From positions 62,001 through 126,000 of the forward strand of contig NZ_CABKRX010000085.1 in NCBI RefSeq assembly GCF_902374955.1: DNA of 64,000 bases. The letters are read 5' to 3'. The notes below the pieces were generated by a model that was given only the letters and a program-made list of their open reading frames with translations, searched no databases and was not told the DNA's origin. The position numbers and the translations under genes were made by a program. This DNA is from Bacillus massilioanorexius. Its GTDB lineage: Bacteria; Bacillota; Bacilli; Bacillales; DSM-1321. This document shows, in pieces, positions 18,387 through 27,257 of this stretch; within the stretch, counting starts at the first letter, position 1; the number at the start of each line of letters is the position of its first letter.

Positions 18387-18476
18387 TCTTCTCCCCCTTA
18401 TTACCAGTTAACCCCATTATATCATTTAACAACATCATGAAATTGTTTACAATAATGAACCTTATGTGAAAATTTT

Positions 18477-19208
18477 CTATTTTTTACGAATATTTGTAGC
18501 TAATACGCGTAATTGTTTAACTTCATGAGGAGTCAATTCTCTTGCATCACCAGGTTTTAAACCTTTCAAAGTAAGGAATGCATACTGTTCTCGTTTAAGT
18601 TTCATAACTGGGTGCCCAATTGCTTCAAACATTCTTCTAACCTGTCTATTTCTTCCTTCGTGAATGCCAATTTGAATAATTGCCGTATTTTTCTTTTTAT
18701 CGGCTGAAATAAACTTAACATTAGCAGGCGCAGTCATTCCATCTTCAAGCTTGATACCTTTCTGTAACTTCTTCAGCTGCTCTCTTAAAGGAATTCCTTT
18801 CACTTTGGCGATGTAGATTTTTTCTACTTCATTCTTAGGGTGCATTAATTGATTAGCAAACTCGCCATCATTTGTTAATAACAACAAGCCCGATGTGTCA
18901 TAATCTAATCGACCAATCGGGTATATTCTTTCTTCTATCATCGGAAAGAAATCCGTAACAACTTTTCGATTTTTATCATCTTGAACAGCTGAAATAACAC
19001 CTCTAGGTTTATTTAGCATAAAATATACTGGTGCTTCATTTTCTAATGGTACACCATTTACTTCTACTTTATCATTTGGACCAACTTTCGTACCTAAAGT
19101 ACGAACTACTTGTCCGTTCACTTTAACTTTACCTTCAACTATTAATTCTTCTGCTTTTCTCCTTGAAGCTACTCCAGAGTGTGCAATTACTTTTTGTAAT
19201 CTTTCCAT
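18477..19208 (-). CDS. rluB: 23S rRNA pseudouridine synthase RluB
   Basis: A 243-residue protein with an N-terminal S4 RNA-binding domain (about 1-60, ASRRKAEELI) and a RsuA/RluB-type catalytic domain bearing the GRLDYDTSGLLLLTNDG motif with the catalytic aspartate, plus the HEGRNRQVRRMF motif. It isomerises a uridine in helix 89 of 23S rRNA. It lies upstream of resA in the same orientation, as in B. subtilis. Confidence 0.93.
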   Translation of the reverse strand: MERLQKVIAHSGVASRRKAEELIVEGKVKVNGQVVRTLGTKVGPNDKVEVNGVPLENEAPVYFMLNKPRGVISAVQDDKNRKVVTDFFPMIEERIYPIGRLDYDTSGLLLLTNDGEFANQLMHPKNEVEKIYIAKVKGIPLREQLKKLQKGIKLEDGMTAPANVKFISADKKKNTAIIQIGIHEGRNRQVRRMFEAIGHPVMKLKREQYAFLTLKGLKPGDARELTPHEVKQLRVLATNIRKK

Positions 19209-19516
19209 TATTTATCACCTCTTACATATTACTTGTTGCCAGAAAAATAAACAAGCGATATACAATTATGTCATATTCCTACACAAAAGAAAAAGTTTTC
19301 TTTCAAATAAACAAAAAGACAGAATAATCTATCTTTTTTAACGTGTTCGATTGTTCAAAGTAAAGAGTAAAAGATAACGAATTTTTAAGAACAACAAAAA
19401 ATAAGCTATCTCTTATAGCATTACCTTTTAACCTACCTCATACTAATCTACCTGATTGAATTTTTCAGACAATAAAAAAAGATGTCAACAAAAGTAGCAT
19501 CTTTGAGACATCCTTT
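19209..19516. other. Intergenic region between rluB and spmB
   Basis: No gene. It contains the spmB terminator at its left end and otherwise plain AT-rich sequence with short A/T hairpins near 19318-19340. Confidence 0.5.
19473..19512 (-). terminator. Terminator-like hairpin after spmB
   Basis: GATGTC/GACATC arms around a 20-nt loop. On the minus strand they are followed by a seven-T run. The stem is short. Confidence 0.5.
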
Positions 19517-20050
19517 TTAATAACCAAAAATGATAATTACAACAACAATAGCAGCAATAAACCCTACTAAATCAGCTAGTAATCCTACCTTTAGTGCATC
19601 TCCCATTTTTTTGATTCCTACTGCTCCGAAATAGACTGTTAAAACATAAAAAGTTGTATCGGCACTCCCTTGTATAGTTGCCGCTAAACGACCTATGTAT
19701 GAATCTACGCCATAGGTTGCCATTAAATCACTTGTTAAACCTAAGGCGGCATTTCCTGAAATAGGGCGAATGATTGCTAAAGGAACAATTTCTGAAGGAA
19801 CTCCGAATATCGAAAAGATTGGCTTTACCAAATGAACAAATGCATCCATTGCTCCAGAAGCTCGAAAAACGGCAATGGCCACTAGCATACCTACTAGATA
19901 TGGAATAATTTCAAATGAAATCGTAATTCCTTCTTTACCACCCTCTACAAAAGTTTCATAAGTAGGAACTTTCTTTATTAAACCATATAGCAATATACTT
20001 GCTATTAAAACGGGTAGAATCCACGCTGAGATTGAAATAAACCATTGCAC
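19517..20050 (-). CDS. spmB: Spore maturation protein SpmB
   Basis: A 177-residue polytopic membrane protein with a nucleoside-recognition/gate-like segment (RPISGNAALGLTSDLMATYG, GSADTTFYVLTVYFGAVGIKK). SpmA and SpmB are needed for full spore core dehydration and wet-heat resistance in B. subtilis. The transported solute is not known. It starts two nucleotides after the spmA stop, so it is co-translated with it. Confidence 0.93.
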   Translation of the reverse strand: MQWFISISAWILPVLIASILLYGLIKKVPTYETFVEGGKEGITISFEIIPYLVGMLVAIAVFRASGAMDAFVHLVKPIFSIFGVPSEIVPLAIIRPISGNAALGLTSDLMATYGVDSYIGRLAATIQGSADTTFYVLTVYFGAVGIKKMGDALKVGLLADLVGFIAAIVVVIIIFGY

Positions 20051-20052
20051 AT

Positions 20053-20646
20053 TTAGCCACCTCCCTTACGTTTCCTTCGCAAATAAAATAAACGATCAAT
20101 TAATATACCACCAATCATAGAAATAATAGTCGCTAAGATAGTTGGCAGTACAATATCCGTCGGGGAAGCTGAATGATGAGTAATTCTAATAGCGATTACC
20201 GTTGTTGGTATTAATGTAATACATGAAGTATTGATCGCTAAAAAGGTGATCATAGAGCGACTTGCTTCATTTCTACCATTATTCAAGACTTTTAATTGTT
20301 CCATTGCCTTAATTCCAAGAGGTGTTGCAGCATTCCCTAATCCAAATATATTTGCCATCATATTTGATAGGATATAGCCAAGAGCTGGATGATTCGAAGG
20401 AACATCAGGAAATAACTTCGCGATAAACGGCTTAAATAAAGAGGTCATCTTCTTTAACAGCCCCGATTCTTCAGCTATTTTCATTAAGCCAAGCCAAAAT
20501 ACCAAAACACTAATTAATCCAAAACATATAGTTACAGCATCCTTTGCCGCTTTAAAAAGAGCAACATTCACTTGATCAATTGTTCCATTGAAAAGAGCAA
20601 AAACGAAACCTATTATTAACATGCCTACCCATATATAATTAACCAT
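20053..20646 (-). CDS. spmA: Spore maturation protein SpmA
   Basis: A 197-residue polytopic membrane protein with the gate-like domain (SNMMANIFGLGNAATPLGIKAM) shared with SpmB. It acts with SpmB and DacB in forespore dehydration during late sporulation. Its ATG lies 8 nt inside the dacB 3' end, giving the compact dacB-spmA-spmB operon of B. subtilis. Confidence 0.93.
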   Translation of the reverse strand: MVNYIWVGMLIIGFVFALFNGTIDQVNVALFKAAKDAVTICFGLISVLVFWLGLMKIAEESGLLKKMTSLFKPFIAKLFPDVPSNHPALGYILSNMMANIFGLGNAATPLGIKAMEQLKVLNNGRNEASRSMITFLAINTSCITLIPTTVIAIRITHHSASPTDIVLPTILATIISMIGGILIDRLFYLRRKRKGGG

Positions 20647-21784
20647 TGTGCTTCAAATCCAACATCATAAACAAAATATTGCTCCAATGCTGAATAAAAC
20701 TCGTTTGTTCAGCATGTTTTTTTTCACTATAAAATATATTTCGTTGACCTATTACCTTACTTCCAAGCATGATATAAGCTTTTCCAACCTTTTCAGGTAT
20801 ATGATTTTCATCTTTCCAGCTCTTTTTTGGTTTAAACAATTGAATTTCAATACTAACTCGCTTTTGTTCCTTTTTAGTTAATGGGTATAAAAAAGCAGAG
20901 TGAATTGCAATCTTATTCTTATAAAAACGATTCTTAATTTTTTTCATTTGCCCCGAAGGTAGAATTTCTGTTAATTGATATTTTTTGAAACCTTGATCAA
21001 ATAGATTCATGTGATCATTCCAATCATCTGAATCATTTAAAGTAACCGCTATTAAAGATAATCCATCCTTTTCAGCTGTAGAAACGAGTGTGCGTCGCGC
21101 TAATTTCGTGAATCCCGTCTTTCCTCCAGTGGAATATTTATATAATTTCAACATTTTGTTTTTATTTGTCCAAGAGTAGTTCCAGTCTTCTTCTAAGTTT
21201 GGTGCTCTATGATTTTTTGTTCCAGATATTTCAGCGAATTTCGGATTATTCATGGCATACCTTGTTAATAGAGCCATATCGTAGGCAGTGGAATAATGAT
21301 TCTTAGTATTATCTAAACCATGAGGATTGGTAAATGATGTATTTTCCATCCCAATTTCTTCAGCTTTTTGATTCATTAGAAGGACAAATCCATCCAAGCT
21401 TCCTCCTACATGCTCTGCTATTGCTACTGCTGCATCATTTCCGGATCGTAACATTAAACCATAGACCAAATCTTCAAGCTTCATTTTTTGACCTTGCTTT
21501 AAAAACAATGAAGATCCTTCGGTACCAAATGCGTTTCCGCTTACTGTTACCATGTCATTTAGCTTACCAGATTCAATTGCTAAAATAGCTGTCATAATTT
21601 TTGTTATACTCGCAATACGCTGCTTTTGATGTGCTTCTTTTTCGAACAGTACTCTCCCACTTACTTGCTCCATTAAGACAGCATTAACCGCACTTACAGA
21701 AGCTGCTTTTGTATGTATGATGGGGATTAGCGTGGAAACTAATAGTGAAGTAACCAGCATAATTAGTAGCTTTTTTATGTGCAT
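20639..21784 (-). CDS. dacB: Sporulation D-Ala-D-Ala carboxypeptidase DacB (PBP5*)
   Basis: A 381-residue penicillin-binding protein of the S11 family with a signal peptide (ending near TKAASVSA) and the three active-site motifs SITK, SGN (LRSGNDAAVA) and KTG (TGGKTGFTKLARR). It trims stem peptides to set spore cortex cross-linking. The ATG at 21784 is chosen over upstream in-frame starts because AAAAGGATGAGG lies just ahead of it, and the resulting length matches B. subtilis DacB. Mother-cell SigE control is known for the family, but no promoter was identified here. Confidence 0.93.
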   Translation of the reverse strand: MHIKKLLIMLVTSLLVSTLIPIIHTKAASVSAVNAVLMEQVSGRVLFEKEAHQKQRIASITKIMTAILAIESGKLNDMVTVSGNAFGTEGSSLFLKQGQKMKLEDLVYGLMLRSGNDAAVAIAEHVGGSLDGFVLLMNQKAEEIGMENTSFTNPHGLDNTKNHYSTAYDMALLTRYAMNNPKFAEISGTKNHRAPNLEEDWNYSWTNKNKMLKLYKYSTGGKTGFTKLARRTLVSTAEKDGLSLIAVTLNDSDDWNDHMNLFDQGFKKYQLTEILPSGQMKKIKNRFYKNKIAIHSAFLYPLTKKEQKRVSIEIQLFKPKKSWKDENHIPEKVGKAYIMLGSKVIGQRNIFYSEKKHAEQTSFIQHWSNILFMMLDLKHNG

Positions 21785-21904
21785 GAAGGACCTCATCCTT
21801 TTCTTGTTTTGTACAAGTCTATGCAAAAGGACAAGTGTTATGACAAGAGGTTACTGTAAAAAATCAATCACTTTTTTTAAAATTAAAAAAACCTTAAAAA
21901 CTAA

Positions 21905-21945
21905 TAGTCTGTCAAAAGAGAAAAGAAGCCTTTTTTAACAGACTA
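21905..21945 (-). terminator. Terminator after the superoxide dismutase gene
   Basis: Arms TAGTCTGT and ACAGACTA enclose an A/T-rich loop. On the minus strand the stem is followed after two bases by TTTTT. Confidence 0.55.
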
Positions 21946-21953
21946 AAAATTTT

Positions 21954-22817
21954 TTAATATGGAGACCATTGTAACTTCTGTGCCTTTTGAAAACGAATTG
22001 CGACAGCTGGCCAATTCACAATATTCCACCATTGGTCCACATAATCTCCACGCTTATTTTTATACTGTAAATAGTAGGCATGCTCCCATACATCTAAAAC
22101 TAGTAGTGGAATAGTATCCCATTGAGTTAAGAGCATATGCCGTTCACTTTGAAGTATCTCAAGCCTTCTAGAACGAGGGGACCAGACTAGTATGGCCCAA
22201 CCAACCCCTTCTACTTGCTTGGCTGCTTCAGAGAATTGTTTTTTAAATGCTTTATAACTTCCAAAATCCTTAATGATTTGCTGCAACAATGCTCCTTTTG
22301 GTTCACCGCCACCGTTCGGTCTCATAATCTCCCAAAAAATCGTATGCAAATAATGGCCAGAACCATGGAAAGCCGCTTCTCGTTCCAAATGCTTCAACAG
22401 TGAAAAATCATCTGTTTGGCGAGCTTCCTGCATTTTCTTTTCGGCCTTATTTAAGCCATCTACATAAGATTGATGATGCTTGTCATGGTGTAACCTCATA
22501 ATTTCTTCAGAAATGTATGGCTCTAGAGCATTATATCCATAGGGCAGTGGAGGTAAGGTATGTTGACCAATTGGAACAAATAATTGTCTCGTTTCGTCAT
22601 CATCCATTAAAAATGTATTTGTTTGGTTAACTAAAGATTGCAAATGGATAATATCCATTTCTCGCAAGTCGTCTTCATTTAATTGGCTAATGCAGGCCTC
22701 AACCCCTTCTATACTTCTTTCAAGCTCTTCACTTTTAACATCTTTTCCTCCGGAATAACGCTTAACCTCAGTAATCCAACTTTTTACTTGTTTCACATAT
22801 TCAATAAAATACATCAT
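21954..22817 (-). CDS. sodF: Fe/Mn superoxide dismutase with N-terminal extension, SodF-like
   Basis: A 287-residue protein whose residues about 88-275 form a complete Fe/Mn superoxide dismutase. Predicted metal ligands are H110 (LHHDKHHQSYV), H158 (GHYLHTIFW), D242 and H246 (DVWEHAYYLQY). It converts superoxide to peroxide and oxygen. The first ~87 residues are an acidic, helical extension absent from SodA but typical of Bacillus SodF, a minor second SOD. SD AAAAGGAGG. Metal preference cannot be settled from sequence by eye. It lies upstream of dacB on the same strand. Confidence 0.88.
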   Translation of the reverse strand: MMYFIEYVKQVKSWITEVKRYSGGKDVKSEELERSIEGVEACISQLNEDDLREMDIIHLQSLVNQTNTFLMDDDETRQLFVPIGQHTLPPLPYGYNALEPYISEEIMRLHHDKHHQSYVDGLNKAEKKMQEARQTDDFSLLKHLEREAAFHGSGHYLHTIFWEIMRPNGGGEPKGALLQQIIKDFGSYKAFKKQFSEAAKQVEGVGWAILVWSPRSRRLEILQSERHMLLTQWDTIPLLVLDVWEHAYYLQYKNKRGDYVDQWWNIVNWPAVAIRFQKAQKLQWSPY

Positions 22818-23381
22818 AATATCAGCCTCCTTTTCTACTTTTATGAAAGGAAAGAAAAAAACATGAATAAATAAGTTCTTCCAGAAAAAAAAAGAGGCTG
22901 TTTAAAAAGGGCTTTTCAATCCCTTTTTAAACGCCTCTACGCTTCATTTTGTATGATTTTAAAAAAGTATGTTTTGTTTTACGTTTATTCTTACTTCTAA
23001 ATAAAAGCGGATGTTTCGCGTTTATATTATGTGTTTAGCTTTATATCTTTGCTTTCACAAAAGACTGTTTTCACATGCTTTGTTGCCTATGAACAAGTAA
23101 CGAATATGGGCTGAATTGAATTCCGCTCAGAATGCTCATTTTCCACTGCACGGGCGCTGAGTCTCCTATGCTTTATAAGACGCTTATATATTGAAAACAC
23201 TTCATTTATTGATGTATTTCTCATTTCTTAGAAAAGCCTCTGCTATGCGCTATAAATAGTGATCGTTATCATTCGGGTTTTAACTAACAAAGAAGACGTA
23301 GTTCTTAAAGAAAATATTCACTCTTAGAACTACGTCTCAAATGTAAGTTTTATTAGACAACCTATTTAAAATGATTTTGTT
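22818..23381. other. Gene-free interval with hairpin and decayed repeat
   Basis: No coding region. It contains the long hairpin at 22893-22938 and, at about 23083-23180, a repeat-like stretch starting TTGCCTATGAAC that matches 26085-26116 at 28 of 32 positions and continues with TTCCGCTC and GAGTCTCC, typical of decayed GC-rich Bacillus intergenic repeats. Confidence 0.55.
22893..22938. repeat. Long hairpin, family copy 2
   Basis: Outer arms AGAGGC/GCCTCT and inner arms GTTTAAAAAGGG/CCCTTTTTAAAC around a 9-nt loop. The right flank CTACGCTT matches that of the copy at 63-101. Confidence 0.7.
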
Positions 23382-23870
23382 CTACTTAGACTGTAACATT
23401 TTTGTTCGATAATCTGTTTCGTAGTACTCTAGTTCTTCTCGTATAGTCTGAAATCCACTTTCAAGCTGTTTAATCAATGTTGAAAATGAAACAGCAATTT
23501 CTTTATGAAATTTGATTGAATTTCTTCCTGTATAAGCTGAACGACTATCTTCAAACCATGCATCATTTTTTGGAGAGAAAAATTCTTCAATACACTGATG
23601 ATATATCTTATAAAGTGTTTTTTCAGCTGCACCTTTATGAAATACTTCGTTACTCACTATGATTTTACAAGCTTCATAGCCTTCAGCACAAAACACTTCT
23701 AATCTTCGCAAATTTGCAAGTAAGCTTTTATAATAATGTTCATCTCCACTTTGCTCTTCTTGAAGGCTACTGATTGTCGTTTTATTGATATACTCTTCTA
23801 AAACAGTTACAGTAGATGCTAAAAACTTTGTTACTTCCTCAAGCTGTGTCTTAACGATTGTATTTCCCAT
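23382..23870 (-). CDS. ypuI: YpuI-like protein (DUF3907)
   Basis: A 162-residue soluble, helical protein that matches the YpuI family in its start (MGNTIVKTQLEEV) and in its place beside scpAB. Function is unknown. The ATG at 23870 is chosen because the SD-like GGGGGAA lies between it and an upstream in-frame start. No membrane segment or catalytic motif is visible. Confidence 0.8.
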   Translation of the reverse strand: MGNTIVKTQLEEVTKFLASTVTVLEEYINKTTISSLQEEQSGDEHYYKSLLANLRRLEVFCAEGYEACKIIVSNEVFHKGAAEKTLYKIYHQCIEEFFSPKNDAWFEDSRSAYTGRNSIKFHKEIAVSFSTLIKQLESGFQTIREELEYYETDYRTKMLQSK

Positions 23871-23921
23871 TTTGAATTCCCCCACTTAAAATGATAATTG
23901 ATTTTCCTATATCTTTATTAT

Positions 23922-24290
23922 TTAGTCTACAGTTTGTTTGACCAATAATTCAACTTTCTCAAAATCTATATCTTTAAAATATTTCGCGAATTCAAGCTGT
24001 GAACTAATAAAAATTCTCTTACGTTGATAATTACTCGGATTGTGCAATAAACAAACTAACGCCACTATGTCCTTAAAGTAAATATCTCTTTCACCCACTT
24101 TAAAAAGCGGATTGGACGTATAAGGTACATACTGTTCAAATGATTCTTCAAAAAATCTAACATATAGTACATGTAGCTTTTTTTCTTGACCATTTTCCAT
24201 ATAAATAACTTCTGATCTAGTAAAATTATCTTCTGGAGAATTTGTTTTTTCTTTTTCTAACTCATATCCCTTACATTCCTTTATTAACAA
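23922..24290 (-). CDS. Hypothetical protein between scpB and ypuI
   Basis: Not recognised. A 122-residue protein if it starts at the TTG at 24290, which is preceded by GGAGGG with good spacing. An upstream ATG (24371) would give 149 residues but has no SD and lies inside the arm of a 14-bp inverted repeat. Visible features are an acidic/lysine-rich N-terminal part, a beta-rich middle (KLHVLYVRFFEESF) and no membrane helix in the short form. Orientation and closeness to scpB (about 140 nt) suggest co-transcription is possible, with a hairpin in between. Confidence 0.65.
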   Translation of the reverse strand: MLIKECKGYELEKEKTNSPEDNFTRSEVIYMENGQEKKLHVLYVRFFEESFEQYVPYTSNPLFKVGERDIYFKDIVALVCLLHNPSNYQRKRIFISSQLEFAKYFKDIDFEKVELLVKQTVD

Positions 24291-24359
24291 TAAAATCCCT
24301 CCAACATTACTTTCTAATACGAAAAGAATGATAGAACGAAGAAAATATTCTAGATGAAT

Positions 24360-24399
24360 AGAACTTTCCATCTCATATTACCACAAGATGGAAAGTTCT
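24360..24399 (-). terminator. Perfect inverted repeat after scpB
   Basis: A 14-bp perfect stem (AGAACTTTCCATCT and its complement) with a 12-nt loop, 35 nt downstream of the scpB stop. There is no T-run, so it may be a weak terminator or a processing/stability hairpin. Confidence 0.5.
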
Positions 24400-24433
24400 G
24401 TCATACCTATAATTTCTAGTAAACGTTATCTGT

Positions 24434-25000
24434 TTAATTAGGCAATCCGAAAAACAAATCTGCTTCTTCATCAGTTGAATCGTCTGGCAAATCATCTAAC
24501 GGAGGTAATTCTTGAATAGTATTTAACCCGAAACAATCTAAAAACTCTTTCGTAGTTCCATACAAAATGGCTCTGCCGGGACCATCTACTCTGCCTACTT
24601 CCTTAATTAATGCTTTTGCAGTTAAGGTTTGTAGTGATCGATCCGTTTTCACACCTCGAATTTCTTCGATTTCAGCTCTTGTAATTGGCTGCTTATAGGC
24701 AATGATTGCTAACGTTTCTAAAGCTGCCTGTGAAAGAATAGCGCTTCCTGGTGATTCAACTAGCTTCTTTAAGTAACCTGAGTGTTTCTTTTTTGTAACG
24801 AGCTGAAATACACCACCAACTTCTATAATCATTAAGCCTCTTTCTTTCTTTTTATATTGTTCCTTTAATGATTCTAAAAGGCTTGTTGCCTCCAACACGG
24901 TAACATCTAGCACAGTTGTTATTTGTTGTAACGAGATACCTTCATCACCAGCAGCAAATAACAATGCTTCTAATATTCCATAGGTTTCTTTTTTATCCAT
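24434..25000 (-). CDS. scpB: Segregation and condensation protein ScpB
   Basis: A 188-residue protein with two winged-helix domains and the conserved ScpB stretch LETLAIIAYKQPITRAEIEEI. It dimerises and binds the kleisin ScpA within the Smc-ScpAB condensin that compacts and segregates the chromosome. It overlaps scpA by 8 nt. It has a C-terminal acidic tail (DDLPDDSTDEEADLF). Confidence 0.96.
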   Translation of the reverse strand: MDKKETYGILEALLFAAGDEGISLQQITTVLDVTVLEATSLLESLKEQYKKKERGLMIIEVGGVFQLVTKKKHSGYLKKLVESPGSAILSQAALETLAIIAYKQPITRAEIEEIRGVKTDRSLQTLTAKALIKEVGRVDGPGRAILYGTTKEFLDCFGLNTIQELPPLDDLPDDSTDEEADLFFGLPN

Positions 25001-25751
25001 TTGTCATTACACCTTCCTTGTTAGCAATAAATAAATCAGCAAAATTATTCTCTTGTTCAGCGTATATTTCATCGCGTTTAAGCAATTCTAATATCGCCAA
25101 AAATGTAATGACAATATGCTCTTTATCTTGATATGGGAACAGCTTAAAAAAACTCACTCTTCCTGAAATGGAACGTACTTCATGTAGAATTTCATTCATT
25201 CTATTTTCAATAGATATTTCTTGCCTTGCCACTTTTGTATGTAATGGCTTTTGTAATTTTTTTCGACGTAATAACTTATGATAAGCGCCAAGCATATCAT
25301 ATATCGAGACATTAATATCTACCTTTTGAGGTTCTAATTCCTTCAATAAATAAGTTAAATCACTTGGTGGTTTTGAGAACATAAGGCTTCTTTCTTCCTC
25401 AAGCGATTTTAATTCAACTGCTGCTTGTTTATACTTTTTATACTCGATTAGTTTTTCTACTAGTTCATCTCGAGGATCTTCCTCATATGAAAAATCATTT
25501 TCTTCTTCTAGTTCATCTTCATATTTTGGTAAAAGCATTTTGCTTTTGATTGCTAATAAAGTGGCTGCCATTACTAAATACTCGCTTGCAACATTGAGCT
25601 CTAGTTCCTTCATAGTATGAATGTATAACAAATACTGTTCGGTTATTTCAGCAACCGGAATATCATATATATCAATTTCCAATGTGTGGATTAAATGCAA
25701 TAGTAAGTCAAGCGGACCTTCGAAAGCATCAATTTTCACGTTATAAATCAT
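24993..25751 (-). CDS. scpA: Segregation and condensation protein ScpA (kleisin)
   Basis: A 252-residue kleisin with the characteristic N-terminal FEGPLDLLLHLI motif that contacts the Smc neck and a C-terminal winged helix that binds the Smc head. The middle (about 80-150) is acidic and binds ScpB. It is first gene of scpAB. SD GGTGG is modest. The upstream region is shared with the divergent small gene at 25926. Confidence 0.96.
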   Translation of the reverse strand: MIYNVKIDAFEGPLDLLLHLIHTLEIDIYDIPVAEITEQYLLYIHTMKELELNVASEYLVMAATLLAIKSKMLLPKYEDELEEENDFSYEEDPRDELVEKLIEYKKYKQAAVELKSLEEERSLMFSKPPSDLTYLLKELEPQKVDINVSIYDMLGAYHKLLRRKKLQKPLHTKVARQEISIENRMNEILHEVRSISGRVSFFKLFPYQDKEHIVITFLAILELLKRDEIYAEQENNFADLFIANKEGVMTNG

Positions 25752-25925
25752 TAATTATACCACCATTACATTTTATTACTGTATAAATCTTAGTATAGAT
25801 GATTTCCATCGTTTATCCAATATAATTTCAAAGAGAAATCATTATATTATAGGCAATAGCCTATACGTTTTATCGAGTTGATTCATATGCTGACAGAGAA
25901 GTAAACCTTTTAAGGAGGTATTTAT

Positions 25926-26027
25926 ATGAGTGATGGATGTTGTGGTGGAGGTAACGTAAGCGGATTTGCGCTTATTGTAACACTTTTTATTCTTTTAATA
26001 ATTGTTGGTGCAGCTTGGATTTGCTAA
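25926..26027 (+). CDS. YjcZ-family small hydrophobic sporulation protein
   Basis: A 33-residue peptide: a short Gly/Cys-rich N-terminus (MSDGCCGGGN), then a single membrane helix (about FALIVTLFILLIIVGAAWI) ending in cysteine. This is the pattern of the YjcZ/YrzQ-like small proteins widespread in spore-formers. The SD AAGGAGGT at 6-8 nt spacing and the terminator at 26037-26064 show a true gene. The exact role is unknown; sporulation expression is inferred from the family. Confidence 0.88.
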   Translation: MSDGCCGGGNVSGFALIVTLFILLIIVGAAWIC

Positions 26028-26441
26028 CTCTTTTTTACCCGGTAAACAATAACCGGGTCTTTTTACATAAGGCTATTTTTAAAGTTGCCTATGAACCAGT
26101 AACAAATATAGACTGAGAACCGAGTGGAATACCGCAGAGAGGCGGATTCTTGGTTCATAAGCTGTTGCGTCTCACTTGTCTAGCCGCTCTCTCCATATGG
26201 TATTGATAACAACAAACTTTTAGAAAACAGCCACACAAAACAAATGCTACAGTGGCTTGTAATTCTCGATCAGCATCATTCATATGCTGGAACAACTTCG
26301 TGTTTGATTGTCGAAAACGGGTAGCTTATGTCCTGAGTATATCAAGTGAATGACCAGCGCGTTTGATATGACACCTTCTACAGTAAATTTATTTCTTTAC
26401 AGGTAAATATTTGCTACAATTTCAAGGAGAGGAGTGATAAT
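26028..26441. other. Gene-free interval with decayed GC-rich repeat
   Basis: It contains the terminator of the small gene, then at about 26085-26250 a decayed repeat that begins TTGCCTATGAAC (28/32 identical to 23083-23114) and continues with AGAGAGGCGG and GTTGCGTCTCAC. No ORF with a ribosome site is seen. Confidence 0.55.
26037..26064 (+). terminator. Terminator after the YjcZ-like gene
   Basis: Stem ACCCGGT / ACCGGGT with an 8-nt loop followed by CTTTTT. Confidence 0.85.
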
Positions 26442-26975
26442 ATGACTTTCCCAGCAGAATTTGTCTCATACCTTGTACAATTCCATGGAAGTCGTGACTA
26501 TTTTGAGTGTCATGAAATTTTAGAAGAATATTGGAAAGAGGTTGATCCTCGAAACAAAAAATCTCATTGGGTAGGTTTTATTTTACTTGCTGTTTCCGCC
26601 TATCATCATCGAAGAGAAAATTTTATTGGTGCAGAAAAATCGATGAAAAAAGCTATTACCATAATGGAAAATATCACTCCAGAGATTATTACATCCTTAG
26701 GTCTTAGTTATGCTCAACTTCTTACATGTATGAATGCTTGCTTATTAAATATACAAAATGGGAAAAGCTACGAAAGCTTTAACCTTCCAATAAACAATGA
26801 TCAATTATTACAATTATGCCGAATAGAATGTAATTCTAAAGGCTTGCCATGGAGTAAGCAGCACATAATAGATGATAGGATTATTCATCGTCATATGTTA
26901 AGAGATCGAAGTGAAGTAATTAAAGAGCGCGAATATCAAAAAGAACTACGAAAAGAAAACAGCCATTTTAAATGA
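26442..26975 (+). CDS. ypuF: DUF309 protein YpuF
   Basis: A 177-residue protein of the DUF309 family, recognised by the motif YFECHEILEEYWKEV and the following WVGFILLAVSAYHHRRENFIGA. The family is all-helical with an unknown role; the H-E pair suggests a possible metal or ligand site (inference). SD AAGGAGAGGAG. It neighbours ribT as in B. subtilis. A strong terminator follows. Confidence 0.85.
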   Translation: MTFPAEFVSYLVQFHGSRDYFECHEILEEYWKEVDPRNKKSHWVGFILLAVSAYHHRRENFIGAEKSMKKAITIMENITPEIITSLGLSYAQLLTCMNACLLNIQNGKSYESFNLPINNDQLLQLCRIECNSKGLPWSKQHIIDDRIIHRHMLRDRSEVIKEREYQKELRKENSHFK

Positions 26976-26983
26976 ATGACAGT

Positions 26984-27023
26984 AAAAGCCCTCCTGAAAT
27001 GTTTTCACTAGGAGGGCTTTTAT
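26984..27023 (+). terminator. Terminator after ypuF
   Basis: Stem AAAAGCCCTCCT / AGGAGGGCTTTT with a short loop, A/T flanks on both sides. It can work in both directions. Confidence 0.85.
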
Positions 27024-27212
27024 ATATTTTTATATACGTCATGAGGTTTGCCTGAAACTGACTTCTCAATCTCCTGGTCATTGTTGCCAATGCTGTCTTT
27101 TCTTATTTCATAGACGAATGCCTAGCCTACTAGTTCATATAGGATTTTCACAGAATTCCACCCGTTTATTATTTCTTATAAATTAACAGTAATATATGTC
27201 AGATCTACACAA

Positions 27213-27241
27213 GAAAAAGGCGAAATCATAAAGATTTCGCC
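27213..27241 (-). terminator. Terminator after ribT
   Basis: Minus-strand stem GGCGAAATC / GATTTCGCC followed by TTTTT. Confidence 0.85.
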
Positions 27242-27257
27242 TGACATTTAAACCAGC

